This document shows, in pieces, positions 1 to 9,005 of a stretch of DNA of 64,000 nucleotides. The position numbers and the translations under genes are program-made. Position 1 is the first letter of the stretch. Each line of letters starts with the position of its first letter. The notes under the pieces are model-generated. The model made no database searches. It was not told the origin of the DNA and was given only the letters and a program-made list of their open reading frames with translations. Source of the stretch: Hyphomicrobiales bacterium (GTDB lineage: Bacteria; Pseudomonadota; Alphaproteobacteria; Rhizobiales; RI-29). The stretch spans positions 158,264 through 222,263 of the forward strand of contig WGLQ01000009.1 of assembly GCA_016125495.1 (NCBI GenBank). Direction: 5' to 3'.

Positions 1-1
1 C

Positions 2-175
2 GGAAATCCGCAGACGCTCGGTTACATGTTGCGCGGCTTCTTCATGACGCAGCGCCGACACATCGAATGGGAGAATGTAACGCTTCTTCCGCGGGCCAGG
101 ACCGTGCTCATCCCCGACGATCTGGCCCTGCTCGCCCGGGCGATCGCATCCCCTCCGTACGTTTCGAACGGTTGA
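2..175 (+). CDS. C-terminal end of an unidentified protein (5' cut by window edge)
   Basis: An open frame enters from the left edge and stops at TGA 173-175, giving 57 residues with a balanced composition and mostly G or C in third codon positions. Residues near the start include GYMLRGFFMTQ, and the segment ends with an amphipathic stretch of the LALLARAI type, as expected for a terminal helix. I do not recognise the family. The stop lies about 185 bases before the cobalamin riboswitch, so this is probably an upstream gene unrelated to cobalt uptake. In GC-rich DNA a 57-codon open frame can arise by chance, so the call is weak. Confidence 0.4.
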   Translation, partial: GNPQTLGYMLRGFFMTQRRHIEWENVTLLPRARTVLIPDDLALLARAIASPPYVSNG

Positions 176-359
176 TGGCGCGCCAGCGGTTGGTCATCGT
201 CATCTGCCACCCGACGGACTGCGGTCGCACGCGCGCCGTCACGCCGATGCCGCCACGCATCGGGGTAGGTCTCCGAAAAATTATCAGGGGCTCGGCGCTT
301 TTCGATGCCCATGCGCGCGCCTCGGCGCTGGCCCGATGCGGTGACACATGCTAATTCTC
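176..359. other. Intergenic leader before the first riboswitch
   Basis: No convincing gene. Together with the riboswitch the gene-free stretch runs from 176 to 601. A slightly AT-richer patch at about 274-290 could belong to the promoter of the cbtB-cbtA transcript, but I see no clear -35/-10 pair. Confidence 0.4.
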
Positions 360-548
360 AGGGGTTGTGGTTGCCTGCCCTTTCTGGGGACAGGCAGAAT
401 CGGGAACGCAGCAGGCGAGCCGCTACGTCCGGCTTTCCGATCTGCGGCCGCCCTCGCGACTGTGAACGGCGACCGTCTGCTCAATGGCCACTGGCTTCGG
501 CTGGGAAGGTGAGCAGCCCGGCGAGACCCGTGAGCCAGGAGACCGGCC
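360..548 (+). ncRNA. Cobalamin (AdoCbl) riboswitch upstream of cbtB-cbtA
   Basis: The conserved B12-box elements appear in the right order: a 5' stem with GGTTGCC near 369, the AATCGGGAA block near 398, a CCGCCCTCGCGACTGTGAAC-like core near 448-467, GCCACTGG at 487, GGGAAGG at 503 and AGCCAGGAGACCGGCC at 533-548. Riboswitches of this class usually shut off downstream genes when cobalamin is plentiful. The ATG of cbtB follows 54 bases after the last box, which fits translational or transcriptional control of cbtB-cbtA. Boundaries are approximate. Confidence 0.88.
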
Positions 549-601
549 ACAACACGTTGCCTGCCATGATCGCCGATGGGGCGATGAGAAGGGATACGCA
601 G

Positions 602-778
602 ATGACCAACTACTCGACCACTCGCACCACCACGGCTTTCGACGGCGTCCGTGCCATCGCACTCGCCCTGTTCGTTGCCGGCGCCGCCCTCGTCTATACG
701 GTCGGCTTCTCGCACTCGATGACTCTGCACAATGCCGCGCACGACTCGCGTCACGCGCTCGCATTCCCCTGCCACTGA
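602..778 (+). CDS. cbtB: CbtB, small subunit of predicted cobalt transporter
   Basis: This 58-residue protein has one membrane segment (about residues 15-35, IALALFVAGAALVYTVGF) followed by a short His-bearing tail ending in FPCH. That layout matches the CbtB family, which pairs with CbtA in cobalt uptake under B12 riboswitches. The start at 602 has a GAAGGG ribosome-binding site about ten bases upstream; the open frame extends further 5' but runs through the riboswitch, so earlier starts are rejected. cbtA follows after six bases, so the two are co-transcribed. Function is known only from family context (cobalt regulon), not from a visible catalytic motif. Confidence 0.88.
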   Translation: MTNYSTTRTTTAFDGVRAIALALFVAGAALVYTVGFSHSMTLHNAAHDSRHALAFPCH

Positions 779-784
779 AATTCC

Positions 785-1570
785 ATGCTCCATCGGATGC
801 TGGCGGCCTGCCTCGCGGCAGGCCTTCTTGCTGGGCTTGCGACTGCGGCCCTGCAGGAATTCACCACGACTCCGCTGATCATCAAAGCCGAGGCCTATGA
901 GTCGGGCGCGCCCGCCGATGGCCACGGACACGGTCACGGTGGGCATAGCCATTCCGGACAGCAGAGTTCGCTCGGCGGCGACCCGCAGGGCAAGCTCGGC
1001 CACCCCGAGGTCACCATGTCGGCGACCGGCGACGCCTCACACGGCAGCGAGGCGAGCGTCTGGGCGCCAGCCGACGGCATCGAGCGCCAAGCCTTCACGG
1101 CGGTTTCCACCATCGCGCTCACCTTCGGCTTTGCGCTGATGCTGCTATCCGCGATGCTGATCGCAGGCGCACCGATCACGGCCCGCTCGGGACTCGCCTG
1201 GGCAGCCGCCGCGTTCGTTGCAACGGGCCTTGCCCCGGCTCTCGGGCTGAGCCCCGAATTGCCCGGATCGGCTGCCGCCGACCTCGTCGATCGCCAGTCG
1301 TGGTGGTTCGCCACGGCCGCCGCAACTGCGCTCGGTCTCTATCTGGCGCTGCGTGTCTCTTCCCCGATCGCGATTGCGGCCGGTCTGGTTCTGCTCGTCG
1401 CGCCCCATGTCGTCGGGGCCCCGCATCCCGAAGGCTACACCAGCGGCGTTCCGTCAGAAATCGCCGGTCACTTCTCCGCCGCCTCACTCGTCGTCCATGC
1501 GGCGATGTGGGCCATGGTTGGAGCGATCGCCGGCTACGTCTGGCAGCGGGGGGACGAGGCCGCCGCATAG
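785..1570 (+). CDS. cbtA: CbtA, predicted cobalt transporter large subunit
   Basis: A 261-residue membrane protein with about five or six hydrophobic segments, starting with a helix at residues 4-22. A His-rich hydrophilic loop at about residues 44-60 (GHGHGHGGHSHSG) is the expected metal-binding feature, and the C-terminal part keeps the family PHP/PEG and GHFSAAS-type signature before the last helix. It sits six bases after cbtB and shares its riboswitch, supporting cobalt delivery for cobalamin synthesis. Length is normal for the family. The transport role is predicted from genomics for this family, so the substrate is inferred. Confidence 0.88.
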   Translation: MLHRMLAACLAAGLLAGLATAALQEFTTTPLIIKAEAYESGAPADGHGHGHGGHSHSGQQSSLGGDPQGKLGHPEVTMSATGDASHGSEASVWAPADGIERQAFTAVSTIALTFGFALMLLSAMLIAGAPITARSGLAWAAAAFVATGLAPALGLSPELPGSAAADLVDRQSWWFATAAATALGLYLALRVSSPIAIAAGLVLLVAPHVVGAPHPEGYTSGVPSEIAGHFSAASLVVHAAMWAMVGAIAGYVWQRGDEAAA

Positions 1571-1855
1571 GCCCGGAGGGGTTCGCGGCGGGAGGTTCGG
1601 CCGGTGCCAGAGGCGCGCCGGCCGGCGCGGCTGGCGATACGACGGGTCGCCAGCCCCTCGACCATGCTCGGACCCGTCGACGTCGGGCCCGAGGCTCTTT
1701 CGAGCGATCTTGCTCGCCCCCTTGCATGGACGGGACGCCGAACCCGAACCGTGCATATCCGAGATGCGAGACATCCGATGTTGCCCCGACCTGCGGCGGG
1801 ACGGCTGACCCGCGCCCTGGAGAAACACTGCGGGCAACCATTATCGGCTGCGCAA
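1571..1855. other. Gap between convergent cbtA and cobU
   Basis: About 285 bases separate the ends of two convergent genes. I see no credible gene on either strand, no riboswitch boxes and no obvious intrinsic terminator with a T-run. Confidence 0.5.
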
Positions 1856-2380
1856 TCAATCCACCGGGCGCGGCGACTTGACGACGAGCGGCAACCCACA
1901 AACCGCAAGCACCACCTCGTCGGCGACCTCCGCAACCCATTGATTGAGCTTTCCGGCATTGTCGCGGAACGCACGCGCCAGGGCATTTTCCGGCACGATC
2001 CCGAGGCCGACCTCGTTGGTGACCAGAACCACGGGACTGCGCTGCTGACCGAGCGTTTCGACCAATTCGCGGCCCGCGCGCTCCCAATCGATCTCGGCCA
2101 GCATCAGGTTGGTGAGCCAGAGCGTCAGGCAATCCACGAGGCGCGGCCCGGTTCCATCACTTTCGCGAAGGGCCGTGGTGAGATCGATCGGCGCGTTACG
2201 TGTCGTCCACTCCGGTCCGCGGCGCGCCTGATGTGCGGCGATACGCGCCGCCATCTCCCCATCCCAGGCTTCGGCGGTGGCGATGTAAACAGCGCTCGCG
2301 CCAAGCTCCAGTGTGCGCCTTTCCGCGATTGCGCTCTTGCCGGAGCGTGCCCCTCCGGTGACGAGAAGAATTTGGCTCAT
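1856..2380 (-). CDS. cobU: Adenosylcobinamide kinase / adenosylcobinamide-phosphate guanylyltransferase
   Basis: This 174-residue enzyme phosphorylates adenosylcobinamide and then transfers GMP to give AdoCbi-GDP, a late cytoplasmic step in cobalamin assembly. The N-terminus has the P-loop GGARSGKS directly after the first strand, then the family features YIATAE, DCLTLWLTN and VTNEVGLGIVPE. Length matches CobU/CobP. The frame is open to a GTG at 2398, but the ATG at 2380 begins MSQILLVTGG as in homologues and is preferred. It is divergent from the phosphatase gene at 2446, so the 65 bases between them must hold both promoters. Confidence 0.93.
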   Translation of the reverse strand: MSQILLVTGGARSGKSAIAERRTLELGASAVYIATAEAWDGEMAARIAAHQARRGPEWTTRNAPIDLTTALRESDGTGPRLVDCLTLWLTNLMLAEIDWERAGRELVETLGQQRSPVVLVTNEVGLGIVPENALARAFRDNAGKLNQWVAEVADEVVLAVCGLPLVVKSPRPVD

Positions 2381-2445
2381 GGCAACGAGCCAGAGCACAT
2401 CGGCGGACGCTATGGAAGGGGTGCATTACATCGGAGGGACGCAGT

Positions 2446-3039
2446 ATGACGCGCCCGGCGACCACGGAACTCCTGCTGATCCGCCATGCCCCCTCGATCC
2501 CGGCCGACCGCCTCGCCGGGCGCACCGATGTCGCCGCCGATTGCAGCGACCGCGACCGGCTGGCGGCCGTCGCAACCTCACTCCCGGGCATCAGCGCACT
2601 CTATGCCAGTCCGGCCCGCCGCTGCCTCGAAACGGCCGCCGGGCTTTGGCCCGGCCGCCTCCCGGAGACCAGGGCGGCTCTCTGGGAGCAGGACTTCGGC
2701 TCCTGGGAGGGACGACCTTTCGTCGAATTGCCCGACCTCGGACCGCTGTCGCGCGCCGACCTCGTGCGCCACCGCGCCCCGGGCGGCGAAAGCTTTCTCG
2801 ACGTCTGCGCGCGCGCCGGCACCGAGATCGAGGCAATCGCCCGAACCGAAGCCGGCCGCTCGATCGGCCTGGTGGTCCACGCCGGCACGATCCGCGCCGC
2901 CCTCGCCCTCGCCATCGGCACACCCGAGGCGGCCATCGCGTTCACCATCGCACCGCTCTCGGCAACCCGGCTCGCATTTACTGCGCCGGGAGGCTGGAGC
3001 GTTGTGTGCGTCAATCAGACCTTGCCGGGGACACGCTGA
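2446..3039 (+). CDS. Histidine phosphatase, probable alpha-ribazole-5'-phosphate phosphatase
   Basis: A 197-residue member of the phosphoglycerate-mutase-like histidine phosphatases. The catalytic motif is LIRHAP near residue 12 (RHA where RHG is commoner), with the partner Arg in SPARRCLETA, the acidic EQDFGSWEG and a second His in VVHAGTIRA. Its place between cobU and cbiB, and the four-base overlap-type junction with cbiB, point to the CobC (Salmonella naming) step: removing phosphate from alpha-ribazole phosphate or adenosylcobalamin phosphate. Substrate is inferred from context, since related phosphatases cannot be separated by motif alone. The symbol cobC is withheld because in alphaproteobacterial naming it denotes the decarboxylase downstream. 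Confidence 0.85.
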   Translation: MTRPATTELLLIRHAPSIPADRLAGRTDVAADCSDRDRLAAVATSLPGISALYASPARRCLETAAGLWPGRLPETRAALWEQDFGSWEGRPFVELPDLGPLSRADLVRHRAPGGESFLDVCARAGTEIEAIARTEAGRSIGLVVHAGTIRAALALAIGTPEAAIAFTIAPLSATRLAFTAPGGWSVVCVNQTLPGTR

Positions 3040-4004
3040 TGACGGCCGCCGCGATGCTCGTTGCCCTCGGGATCGATGCCCTCGTCGGCTGGCCGCGCTG
3101 GCTCTATGAGCGCGTCGGCCACCCGGTCACCTGGATCGGCGCCCTCATCTCGGCCCTCGATCGCACCCTCAACGAACCCGCTCGGGGTATGGCTCGCGGC
3201 CGCGCGATAGGCCTGCTGGCGGCGCTGGTGACCATTGGCGTGGCGACGGGCGCGGCATGGGGCCTCGCCACCATCTTGCCCGGCGGCTGGCTCGGCGTCG
3301 CCACCACCGGCCTCCTCGCCTGGCCCTTCGTTGCCACCCGCGCCATGCACGATCACGTCACAGCCGTGGCCGACCCTCTCGAAGCCGGTGACCTTCCCAC
3401 CGCTCGGCGGGCCGTCTCCATGATCGTCGGACGCGATCCGACCCAGCTGGATGCACCCGCGGTCGCTCGCGCCAGCCTCGAGAGCCTCGCCGAAAACACC
3501 TCGGACGGCATCGTCGCACCGGTCTTCTGGGGAGCGCTTCTCGGGCTTCCCGGCATCGTCGCCTACAAGGCCATCAACACCCTTGATTCGATGATCGGTC
3601 ACCGCACCCCCCGGCACGAGGCCTTCGGCTGGGCCTCGGCGCGCATCGACGATGTCGTGAACCTTGCCCCGGCGCGCCTCACGGGCCTGCTGTTCGTCCT
3701 CGCCAGTGGCCGGCCTGCCGCCGCGTTCACCACCATGCTGCGCGATGCCCGCCACCACCGCTCACCGAATGCCGGCTGGCCCGAAGCCGCCATGGCGGGT
3801 GCCCTCGGTGTGCGCCTCTCGGGCCCACGCGTCTATGCCGACCGCATCGCTGAGGAGCCCTGGCTCAATGGCACGGCGCGCGATCCGCAGGCGACGGACA
3901 TCCGCCACGGGCTCGCTCTCTTCCGGCGCGCCATGATGTTTCTTGCGCTGTTGCTCGCGCTCGCTGTCGCGCTGGTTATCATCTCCTGGAGAGCGGGGAG
4001 CTGA
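3039..4004 (+). CDS. cbiB: Adenosylcobinamide-phosphate synthase CbiB/CobD, membrane protein
   Basis: A 321-residue integral membrane protein with about four to five hydrophobic segments. It joins adenosylcobyric acid to aminopropanol (or its phosphate) to make adenosylcobinamide (phosphate). Family features visible are GHPVTWIG near residue 28, ARASLESLAENTSDGIVAP, and INTLDSMIGH followed by FGWASARIDDVVNLAPAR. The start ATG at 3039 overlaps the TGA of the preceding phosphatase (TGATG), so translation is coupled. The next gene, the decarboxylase that supplies its aminopropanol substrate, starts two bases after its stop. Confidence 0.94.
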   Translation: MTAAAMLVALGIDALVGWPRWLYERVGHPVTWIGALISALDRTLNEPARGMARGRAIGLLAALVTIGVATGAAWGLATILPGGWLGVATTGLLAWPFVATRAMHDHVTAVADPLEAGDLPTARRAVSMIVGRDPTQLDAPAVARASLESLAENTSDGIVAPVFWGALLGLPGIVAYKAINTLDSMIGHRTPRHEAFGWASARIDDVVNLAPARLTGLLFVLASGRPAAAFTTMLRDARHHRSPNAGWPEAAMAGALGVRLSGPRVYADRIAEEPWLNGTARDPQATDIRHGLALFRRAMMFLALLLALAVALVIISWRAGS

Positions 4005-4006
4005 AT

Positions 4007-4999
4007 ATGACCCGTGATCATGGTGGAGATATCGACCGTGCGATCGCCCGCTTCGGCGGCAAGCACGAAGAGTGGATCGACCTGTCGACCGGCATCAACC
4101 GGGTGCCCTACCCGGTTCCCCCGCTCGGCGAGCATGCCTTGCGGTCCCTGCCGACACGTGCGGATATCGAGCGCCTCGTCGACGCCGCCCGCCGGCGTTA
4201 TGCGACGTGCGCCGCGATCCTTCCCGTGGCCGGTGCCCAGGCCGCGATCCAGTTGCTCCCCTTGCTCGAGCGCGCGCCCTCGCGCTGCGGCACCGCGCGC
4301 ATCCTCTCGCCGACCTACAACGAGCATGCCGCGAGCTGGCGCTCCGCCGGCTGGCGCATCGAGGAGGCGGGCGACCTTGCCGGTCTCGTCGGCGCCGCCG
4401 CCGCCGTCGTCGTCAACCCGAACAATCCGGAAGGCCGCGCCTTCACGCCGAATGACCTCCTCGAACTCTCCGGCCGGGTCGCGCGCCTCGTGGTCGACGA
4501 GAGTTTCGCCGACCACGACGCCGCACTGTCCCTCGCCCCGGACATCGGCACCGAGCGCGGCGTTTTCGTCCTTCGATCGTTCGGAAAGTTCTACGGTCTC
4601 GCCGGCATCCGGCTCGGTTTCGTCATCGGTCACGAGGACGATATCTCCAGCCTGGCGGCAATGGCCGGTCCCTGGCCGGTGTCTGGCCCCGCGATCGCCA
4701 TCGGTGCGCTCGCGCTCGCCGATGACGCCTGGGCTGGCGGCACCGCCCGGCGCCTCGAGGCCGAAACGCTCCGCCTCGACGCGCTTGCCGTGACGGCCGG
4801 CTGGCAGCCGGCTGGCGGCAGCGCCCTCTTTCGCCTCTACGAGACCCCCGATGCCGGCGCCGCCCAGGCCGCCCTTGCCCGGTCTCGCATCTGGAGCCGG
4901 ATTTTCCCCTACTCCTCCACCTGGCTGCGGCTCGGAATTCCCGGCGGGCAAACGGAATGGTCACGCGTTGCGGACGCGCTCGGCGCGATGGGCGAGTGA
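4007..4999 (+). CDS. cobC: L-threonine-O-3-phosphate decarboxylase (PLP, cobalamin side chain)
   Basis: A 330-residue fold-type I PLP enzyme that makes (R)-1-amino-2-propanol phosphate for the cobinamide side chain; called CobC in Pseudomonas-style and CobD in Salmonella-style naming. Seen: IDLSTGINRVPYP near the N-terminus, the NPNNPEGR turn, the LVVDESFAD aspartate strand, and RSFGKFYGLAGIRLGF holding the PLP lysine and the phosphate-binding arginine. It follows cbiB by two bases and ends the plus-strand cobalamin operon, meeting the iron alcohol dehydrogenase gene end to end. Confidence 0.92.
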   Translation: MTRDHGGDIDRAIARFGGKHEEWIDLSTGINRVPYPVPPLGEHALRSLPTRADIERLVDAARRRYATCAAILPVAGAQAAIQLLPLLERAPSRCGTARILSPTYNEHAASWRSAGWRIEEAGDLAGLVGAAAAVVVNPNNPEGRAFTPNDLLELSGRVARLVVDESFADHDAALSLAPDIGTERGVFVLRSFGKFYGLAGIRLGFVIGHEDDISSLAAMAGPWPVSGPAIAIGALALADDAWAGGTARRLEAETLRLDALAVTAGWQPAGGSALFRLYETPDAGAAQAALARSRIWSRIFPYSSTWLRLGIPGGQTEWSRVADALGAMGE

Positions 5000-5042
5000 G
5001 CGGCGCAGCCTGGCGAGGCAGCCGGCGCCGCGCGCCCCAACC

Positions 5043-6197
5043 CTATATCACCTCCTCGAAGAGCCGCACGGCGGCCTCACGCGTCAACTCGACGGGATTT
5101 CCCCCCGCCGTCGGATCGACGATCGCCATCTCGGCCATCTCCGCGATACGGTCACGCTTGACGCCGAGTGCGGCGAGCTTGTCCGGGATGGCGAGCTTGG
5201 CGCGCAACTCCATCACGAACGCGAAAAACCCATCGAAGCCTCCGTCGATCCCGAGATAGGCGGCAACCCGCGCGATCTTCGGCTCGATCGCCCCCCGATT
5301 GAAGGTCAGGACGGCCGGCATCACCACCGCGTTCGTCGTTCCGTGGTGCGTGTTGTAGATCGCCCCGACCGGATGCGACAGCGAATGGATCGCCCCGAGC
5401 CCCTTCTGGAAGGCGACCGCCCCCATCGCCGCGGCGCTCATCATGTGCGCGCGCGCCTCGAGGTCGCTGCCGTCGGCATAGGCGCGCGGAAGATATTCCT
5501 TGACGAGCCGCATCCCCTCAAGCGCCACGCCTTCGCTCATGGGATGGTAGAACGGGCTGCAATAGGCCTCGAGACAATGCGCGAACGCGTCCATTCCCGT
5601 CCCCGCCGTGATCGCCTTCGGCATCCCGACCGTCAACTCGGGATCGCAGATCACGATCGAAGGGAGCATTTTCGGATGGAAGATGATCTTCTTGACGTGC
5701 GTCTGGCTGTTCGTGACGACGCCGGCGCGCCCGACCTCGGAACCCGTGCCCGCCGTGGTCGGGACAGCCACGTTGGGCGCGATCTTGGCGGCGTCGGCCC
5801 GCGTCCACCAGTCGCCGATATCCTCGAAGTCCCAGACCGGCCGCGTCTGGCCCGCCATGAAGGCGACGAGCTTGCCGAGGTCGAGCCCCGAGCCGCCACC
5901 GAAGGCAACGACGCCATCGTGCCCACCCGCCTTGAAGACCGCAACGCCCGCCGCGAGGTTCCTTTCCGTCGGGTTCGGATCGACGTCGGCGAACACCGCC
6001 CGACCAAGCCCGCCCGCCTCGAGCACATCGAGCGCCCGGCCGGTGATGGGCAGACCAGCGAGCCCCCGGTCCGTGACCAGCAACGGTTTTGCGATGCCCG
6101 CGGCGCGACAGGCCTCGGCGAGTTCCCCGATGCGCCCCGCGCCGAACCGAACCGCAGTCGGGTAGCTCCAATTTGCCCTTGGAATCATGGACATCAT
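5043..6197 (-). CDS. Iron-containing (type III) alcohol dehydrogenase
   Basis: A 384-residue Fe-ADH. It has the GGGSGLD nucleotide-binding turn, PTTAGTGSEVG, and the metal-ligand region: the first ligands in TAGTGMDAFAHCLEAYC and a His in GAIHSLSHPVGAIYNTHHG. The last gene of the minus-strand operon, its ATG (6197-6195) overlaps the TGA of the aldehyde dehydrogenase (ATGA), which decides this start over an in-frame ATG at 6188. Such enzymes interconvert alcohols and aldehydes with NAD(H). With the aldehyde dehydrogenase and glutamine-synthetase-like ligase upstream, it could oxidise a gamma-glutamylated amino alcohol; that substrate is inference. Confidence 0.9.
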   Translation of the reverse strand: MMSMIPRANWSYPTAVRFGAGRIGELAEACRAAGIAKPLLVTDRGLAGLPITGRALDVLEAGGLGRAVFADVDPNPTERNLAAGVAVFKAGGHDGVVAFGGGSGLDLGKLVAFMAGQTRPVWDFEDIGDWWTRADAAKIAPNVAVPTTAGTGSEVGRAGVVTNSQTHVKKIIFHPKMLPSIVICDPELTVGMPKAITAGTGMDAFAHCLEAYCSPFYHPMSEGVALEGMRLVKEYLPRAYADGSDLEARAHMMSAAAMGAVAFQKGLGAIHSLSHPVGAIYNTHHGTTNAVVMPAVLTFNRGAIEPKIARVAAYLGIDGGFDGFFAFVMELRAKLAIPDKLAALGVKRDRIAEMAEMAIVDPTAGGNPVELTREAAVRLFEEVI

Positions 6198-7576
6198 GCC
6201 TTCTTGAGATGGTAGGATTTCGGCCGCGTCAGGTTCTGGTAGCCGATGACCGAGAGCGCCCCGCCCCGCCCGGTGTTCTTGCAGCCCGTCCAGCACAGCG
6301 CCGGATCGAGATAATCGCAGCGGTTCATGAAGACCGTTCCCGTCGCGATCCGGGCCCCGACGCGGGCCGCCCGTTCGTCGTCCCGCGTCCAAAGCGAGGC
6401 CGTCAGACCGTAGCTGCTGTCGTTCATAAGCGCGATCGCTTCCTCGTCGCCGTCCACCGCCATGATGCCGACCACGGGTCCGAAGTTTTCTTCCCGCATC
6501 AGCGACATGGAATGGTCGACACCGGTCAGCACCTGCGGCATCAGGTAGGCCGCCCCGTCATCGGCCGGAAAGAGCTTGCGATCGATATGGGCGCGCGCGC
6601 CCTTGGCGATGGCCTCGTCCGTCTGCTCGCGCACCGTCGCGGCGAACCGCTCGCTCGCCATCGGCCCGAGTGTGGTTGCCTGATCGAGCGGGTTGCCGAG
6701 GACGTAGCCGGAGGTGATCTCGACCGCCTTGGCGACGAAGTCGTCGAAGAGGCGCCGAGCCACGTAGATGCGCTCGATGCCACAGCAGCACTGGCCGGAA
6801 TTGAACATCGCTCCGTCGATCAGAGTCGCCGCGGCGGCCTCGACGTCCGCGTCCTCCATGACGTAGCCCGGGTCCTTTCCGCCGAGTTCGAGGCCGAGGG
6901 GGGTGAACGTGCCCGCCGCCGCCCGCTCGATCGCCTGTCCTCCCGCCACCGAGCCCGTGAAGTTGACGAAATCGAAGGCTCGCGAAGAAATCAATCCTTC
7001 GGTCGTCGCGTGATCGAGGAAGAGATTGACGAAGACGTCCTCCGGCACGCCGGCCTCGAGGAATGCGCGAACCATCCGCTCGCCGACCAGCAGCGTCTGC
7101 GTGGCGTGCTTGATGACGACGGCATTGCCCGCGATCAGCGCCGGCGCAACCGTATTGATCGCCGTGAGGTAGGGATAGTTCCAGGGCGCGATGACGAAGA
7201 CGACACCGTGCGGCTCGCGCAGGATGCGCCTCTCGAAGCGGTCGGAATTCTCGATGACGATCGGCGCGAGGGCCATCTCAGCGATCGACGCCATGTAGGT
7301 GGCCCGCTCGTCGACACCGCGGAACTCCCCGCCGTAGCGCACGGGCCGCCCCATCATGCGCGCGAGTTCCGGCACGACCTCCGCAGTCATTTCACCGAGC
7401 CGCGCAACGCCCTTGCGCACGAGTGCGATCCGCTCGTCGAGGGGGCGAGCGGCCCACGCCGACTGCGCCCGGCGCGTCCTGGCGACGATCCGTTCCGAAT
7501 CCCCGAGCGTCATGACGGGACGCTCGGCGACCAGTGAGCCGTCGACCGGCGAGATGCAACGCAGGTTCTTCGTCAT
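6194..7576 (-). CDS. NAD(P)-dependent aldehyde dehydrogenase
   Basis: A 460-residue ALDH. The cofactor region is seen in APWNYPYLTAINT and the FTGSVAGG turn, the general base Glu in LELGGKDPGYV, the catalytic Cys in FNSGQCCCGIER, and the EENFGPVVGIM cofactor-binding Glu. The start at 7576 is preceded by GAGGTGCTGAG and lies four bases after the stop of the glutamine-synthetase-like gene; its own stop overlaps the next start. The downstream Fe-ADH could produce its aldehyde. Substrate specificity is not visible from the motifs. The C-terminus (GYQNLTRPKSYHLKKA) resembles succinate-semialdehyde and betaine-aldehyde type enzymes only generally. Confidence 0.92.
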   Translation of the reverse strand: MTKNLRCISPVDGSLVAERPVMTLGDSERIVARTRRAQSAWAARPLDERIALVRKGVARLGEMTAEVVPELARMMGRPVRYGGEFRGVDERATYMASIAEMALAPIVIENSDRFERRILREPHGVVFVIAPWNYPYLTAINTVAPALIAGNAVVIKHATQTLLVGERMVRAFLEAGVPEDVFVNLFLDHATTEGLISSRAFDFVNFTGSVAGGQAIERAAAGTFTPLGLELGGKDPGYVMEDADVEAAAATLIDGAMFNSGQCCCGIERIYVARRLFDDFVAKAVEITSGYVLGNPLDQATTLGPMASERFAATVREQTDEAIAKGARAHIDRKLFPADDGAAYLMPQVLTGVDHSMSLMREENFGPVVGIMAVDGDEEAIALMNDSSYGLTASLWTRDDERAARVGARIATGTVFMNRCDYLDPALCWTGCKNTGRGGALSVIGYQNLTRPKSYHLKKA

Positions 7577-7580
7577 GTTC

Positions 7581-8945
7581 TCAGCACCTCTCGAACCCAC
7601 GCGCCACCTCCCAGTCGGTGACGCGGGTATCATATTCCTTCTGCTCCCAACGCCCGGCATGCACGTAGTGGTCGATCACGTCGTCGCCGAAGGCCTTGCG
7701 CAGCATTGCCGATCCGTCGAGCGCCGCCGTCGCGTCGCGCAGCGTCTTGGGGATTTCCCGTCCCGAGCCGCCATAGGCATCGCCCCTGAAGGCGGGCTCG
7801 AGCACCAGCTTTCGCTCGATGCCGTCGAGCCCGGCGGCAAGCAGCGCCGCCATTGCGAGGTAGGGATTGAGGTCCGCCCCCCCGACCCGGCACTCGACCC
7901 GGACCGCCTTGGAATCCGCGCCGCACACCCGATAGCCCGCCGTGCGGTTGTCCATCGACCAGACCGCCTTCGTCGGTGCGAAGGTACCCGCCATGAAGCG
8001 CTTGTAGGAGTTGATGTAGGGCGCGAGGAAGTAAGTGATCTCGCTGGCGTGCGTCAGCAGCCCCGCAAGGTACTGGCGCATCATTTCCGACATCCCGTGA
8101 TCGGCTGCGGGATCGAAGAACATAGGCTTGCCCGCCCTCGACCAGAGCGACTGGTGGATGTGCGAGGATGATCCGGCGCGGGCGGTGTTCCACTTCGCCA
8201 TGAAGCTGACCGAGCGACCGTTCTGCCAGGCGATCTCCTTGACCGCGTTCTTGATGATGGCGTGGCGGTCCGCCATCGTCAGCGCGTCGGCATAGCGGAC
8301 ATTGATCTCTTCCTGACCGGCGTCCGCCTCGCCCTTCGAATTCTCCACCGGAACATCGGCGTTGTTGAGACCGTTGCGGATCGCCCGCATCACGTTTTCT
8401 TCCTTGGTGGTCTGGAAGATGTGGTAGTCCTCGTTGTAGGCGCTGATGGGTGTGAGCCCCCGGTAGCCCTTGCGGCTGGCGTCCTCGAAACTCTCCTCGA
8501 AAAGGAAGAATTCGAGTTCGGACGCCATCTTGGCCTCGAGCCCCACGGCCTCGAGGCGGGCGATCTGGCGCTTGAGGATCGCGCGCGGCGAATGAGCCAC
8601 CTCCCCATGCGTGTGATGGTCGAGCACGTCGCAAAGAACGAGCGCGGTTCCCTCGAGCCAGGGTATGCGCCGCAGGGTCGCAAGGTCCGGCTTCATGGTA
8701 TAATCGCCATAACCCGCCTGCCAGCTCGTCGCCTTGTAGCCGTCGACGGTGAACATCTCCATGTCCGTCGCCAGGAGGTAGTTGCAGCTGTGTGTCTCCT
8801 GCCAGGCGCTCTCGACGAAATATTCCGCCTGAAAGCGCTTGCCCATCAGTCGGCCCTGCATGTCGACCTGTGCCGCCACGACCGTGTCGATGCGGCCGGC
8901 GGCCACCTCCTGCCTCAGTTCCTCGATCGTGAGCTTGCCCGCCAT
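7581..8945 (-). CDS. Glutamine-synthetase-like ligase (probable gamma-glutamylamine synthetase)
   Basis: A 454-residue member of the GS-like amide ligases. The ATP/metal motifs are present: SELEFFLFEE, GQEEINVRYADAL, SSSHIHQSLW, the NSYKRFMAGTFAP loop and RVECRVGGADLNPYLA. It lacks the adenylylation-site context of GlnA and is closer to PuuA/GlnT-type enzymes that gamma-glutamylate amines. Its neighbours (TRAP importer, aldehyde and alcohol dehydrogenases, amidohydrolase) argue for a catabolic rather than ammonia-assimilating role. It follows dctP by 148 bases holding a perfect hairpin. The amine substrate is not determined; ethanolamine-like amino alcohols, putrescine and isopropylamine are known substrates of relatives. 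Confidence 0.9.
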   Translation of the reverse strand: MAGKLTIEELRQEVAAGRIDTVVAAQVDMQGRLMGKRFQAEYFVESAWQETHSCNYLLATDMEMFTVDGYKATSWQAGYGDYTMKPDLATLRRIPWLEGTALVLCDVLDHHTHGEVAHSPRAILKRQIARLEAVGLEAKMASELEFFLFEESFEDASRKGYRGLTPISAYNEDYHIFQTTKEENVMRAIRNGLNNADVPVENSKGEADAGQEEINVRYADALTMADRHAIIKNAVKEIAWQNGRSVSFMAKWNTARAGSSSHIHQSLWSRAGKPMFFDPAADHGMSEMMRQYLAGLLTHASEITYFLAPYINSYKRFMAGTFAPTKAVWSMDNRTAGYRVCGADSKAVRVECRVGGADLNPYLAMAALLAAGLDGIERKLVLEPAFRGDAYGGSGREIPKTLRDATAALDGSAMLRKAFGDDVIDHYVHAGRWEQKEYDTRVTDWEVARGFERC

Positions 8946-9005
8946 TTTGGTCCCGGTCCCTGCTGGTGGATTGGAATGGGGCGCACGCCCCTGGCATGCG
9001 CCCGA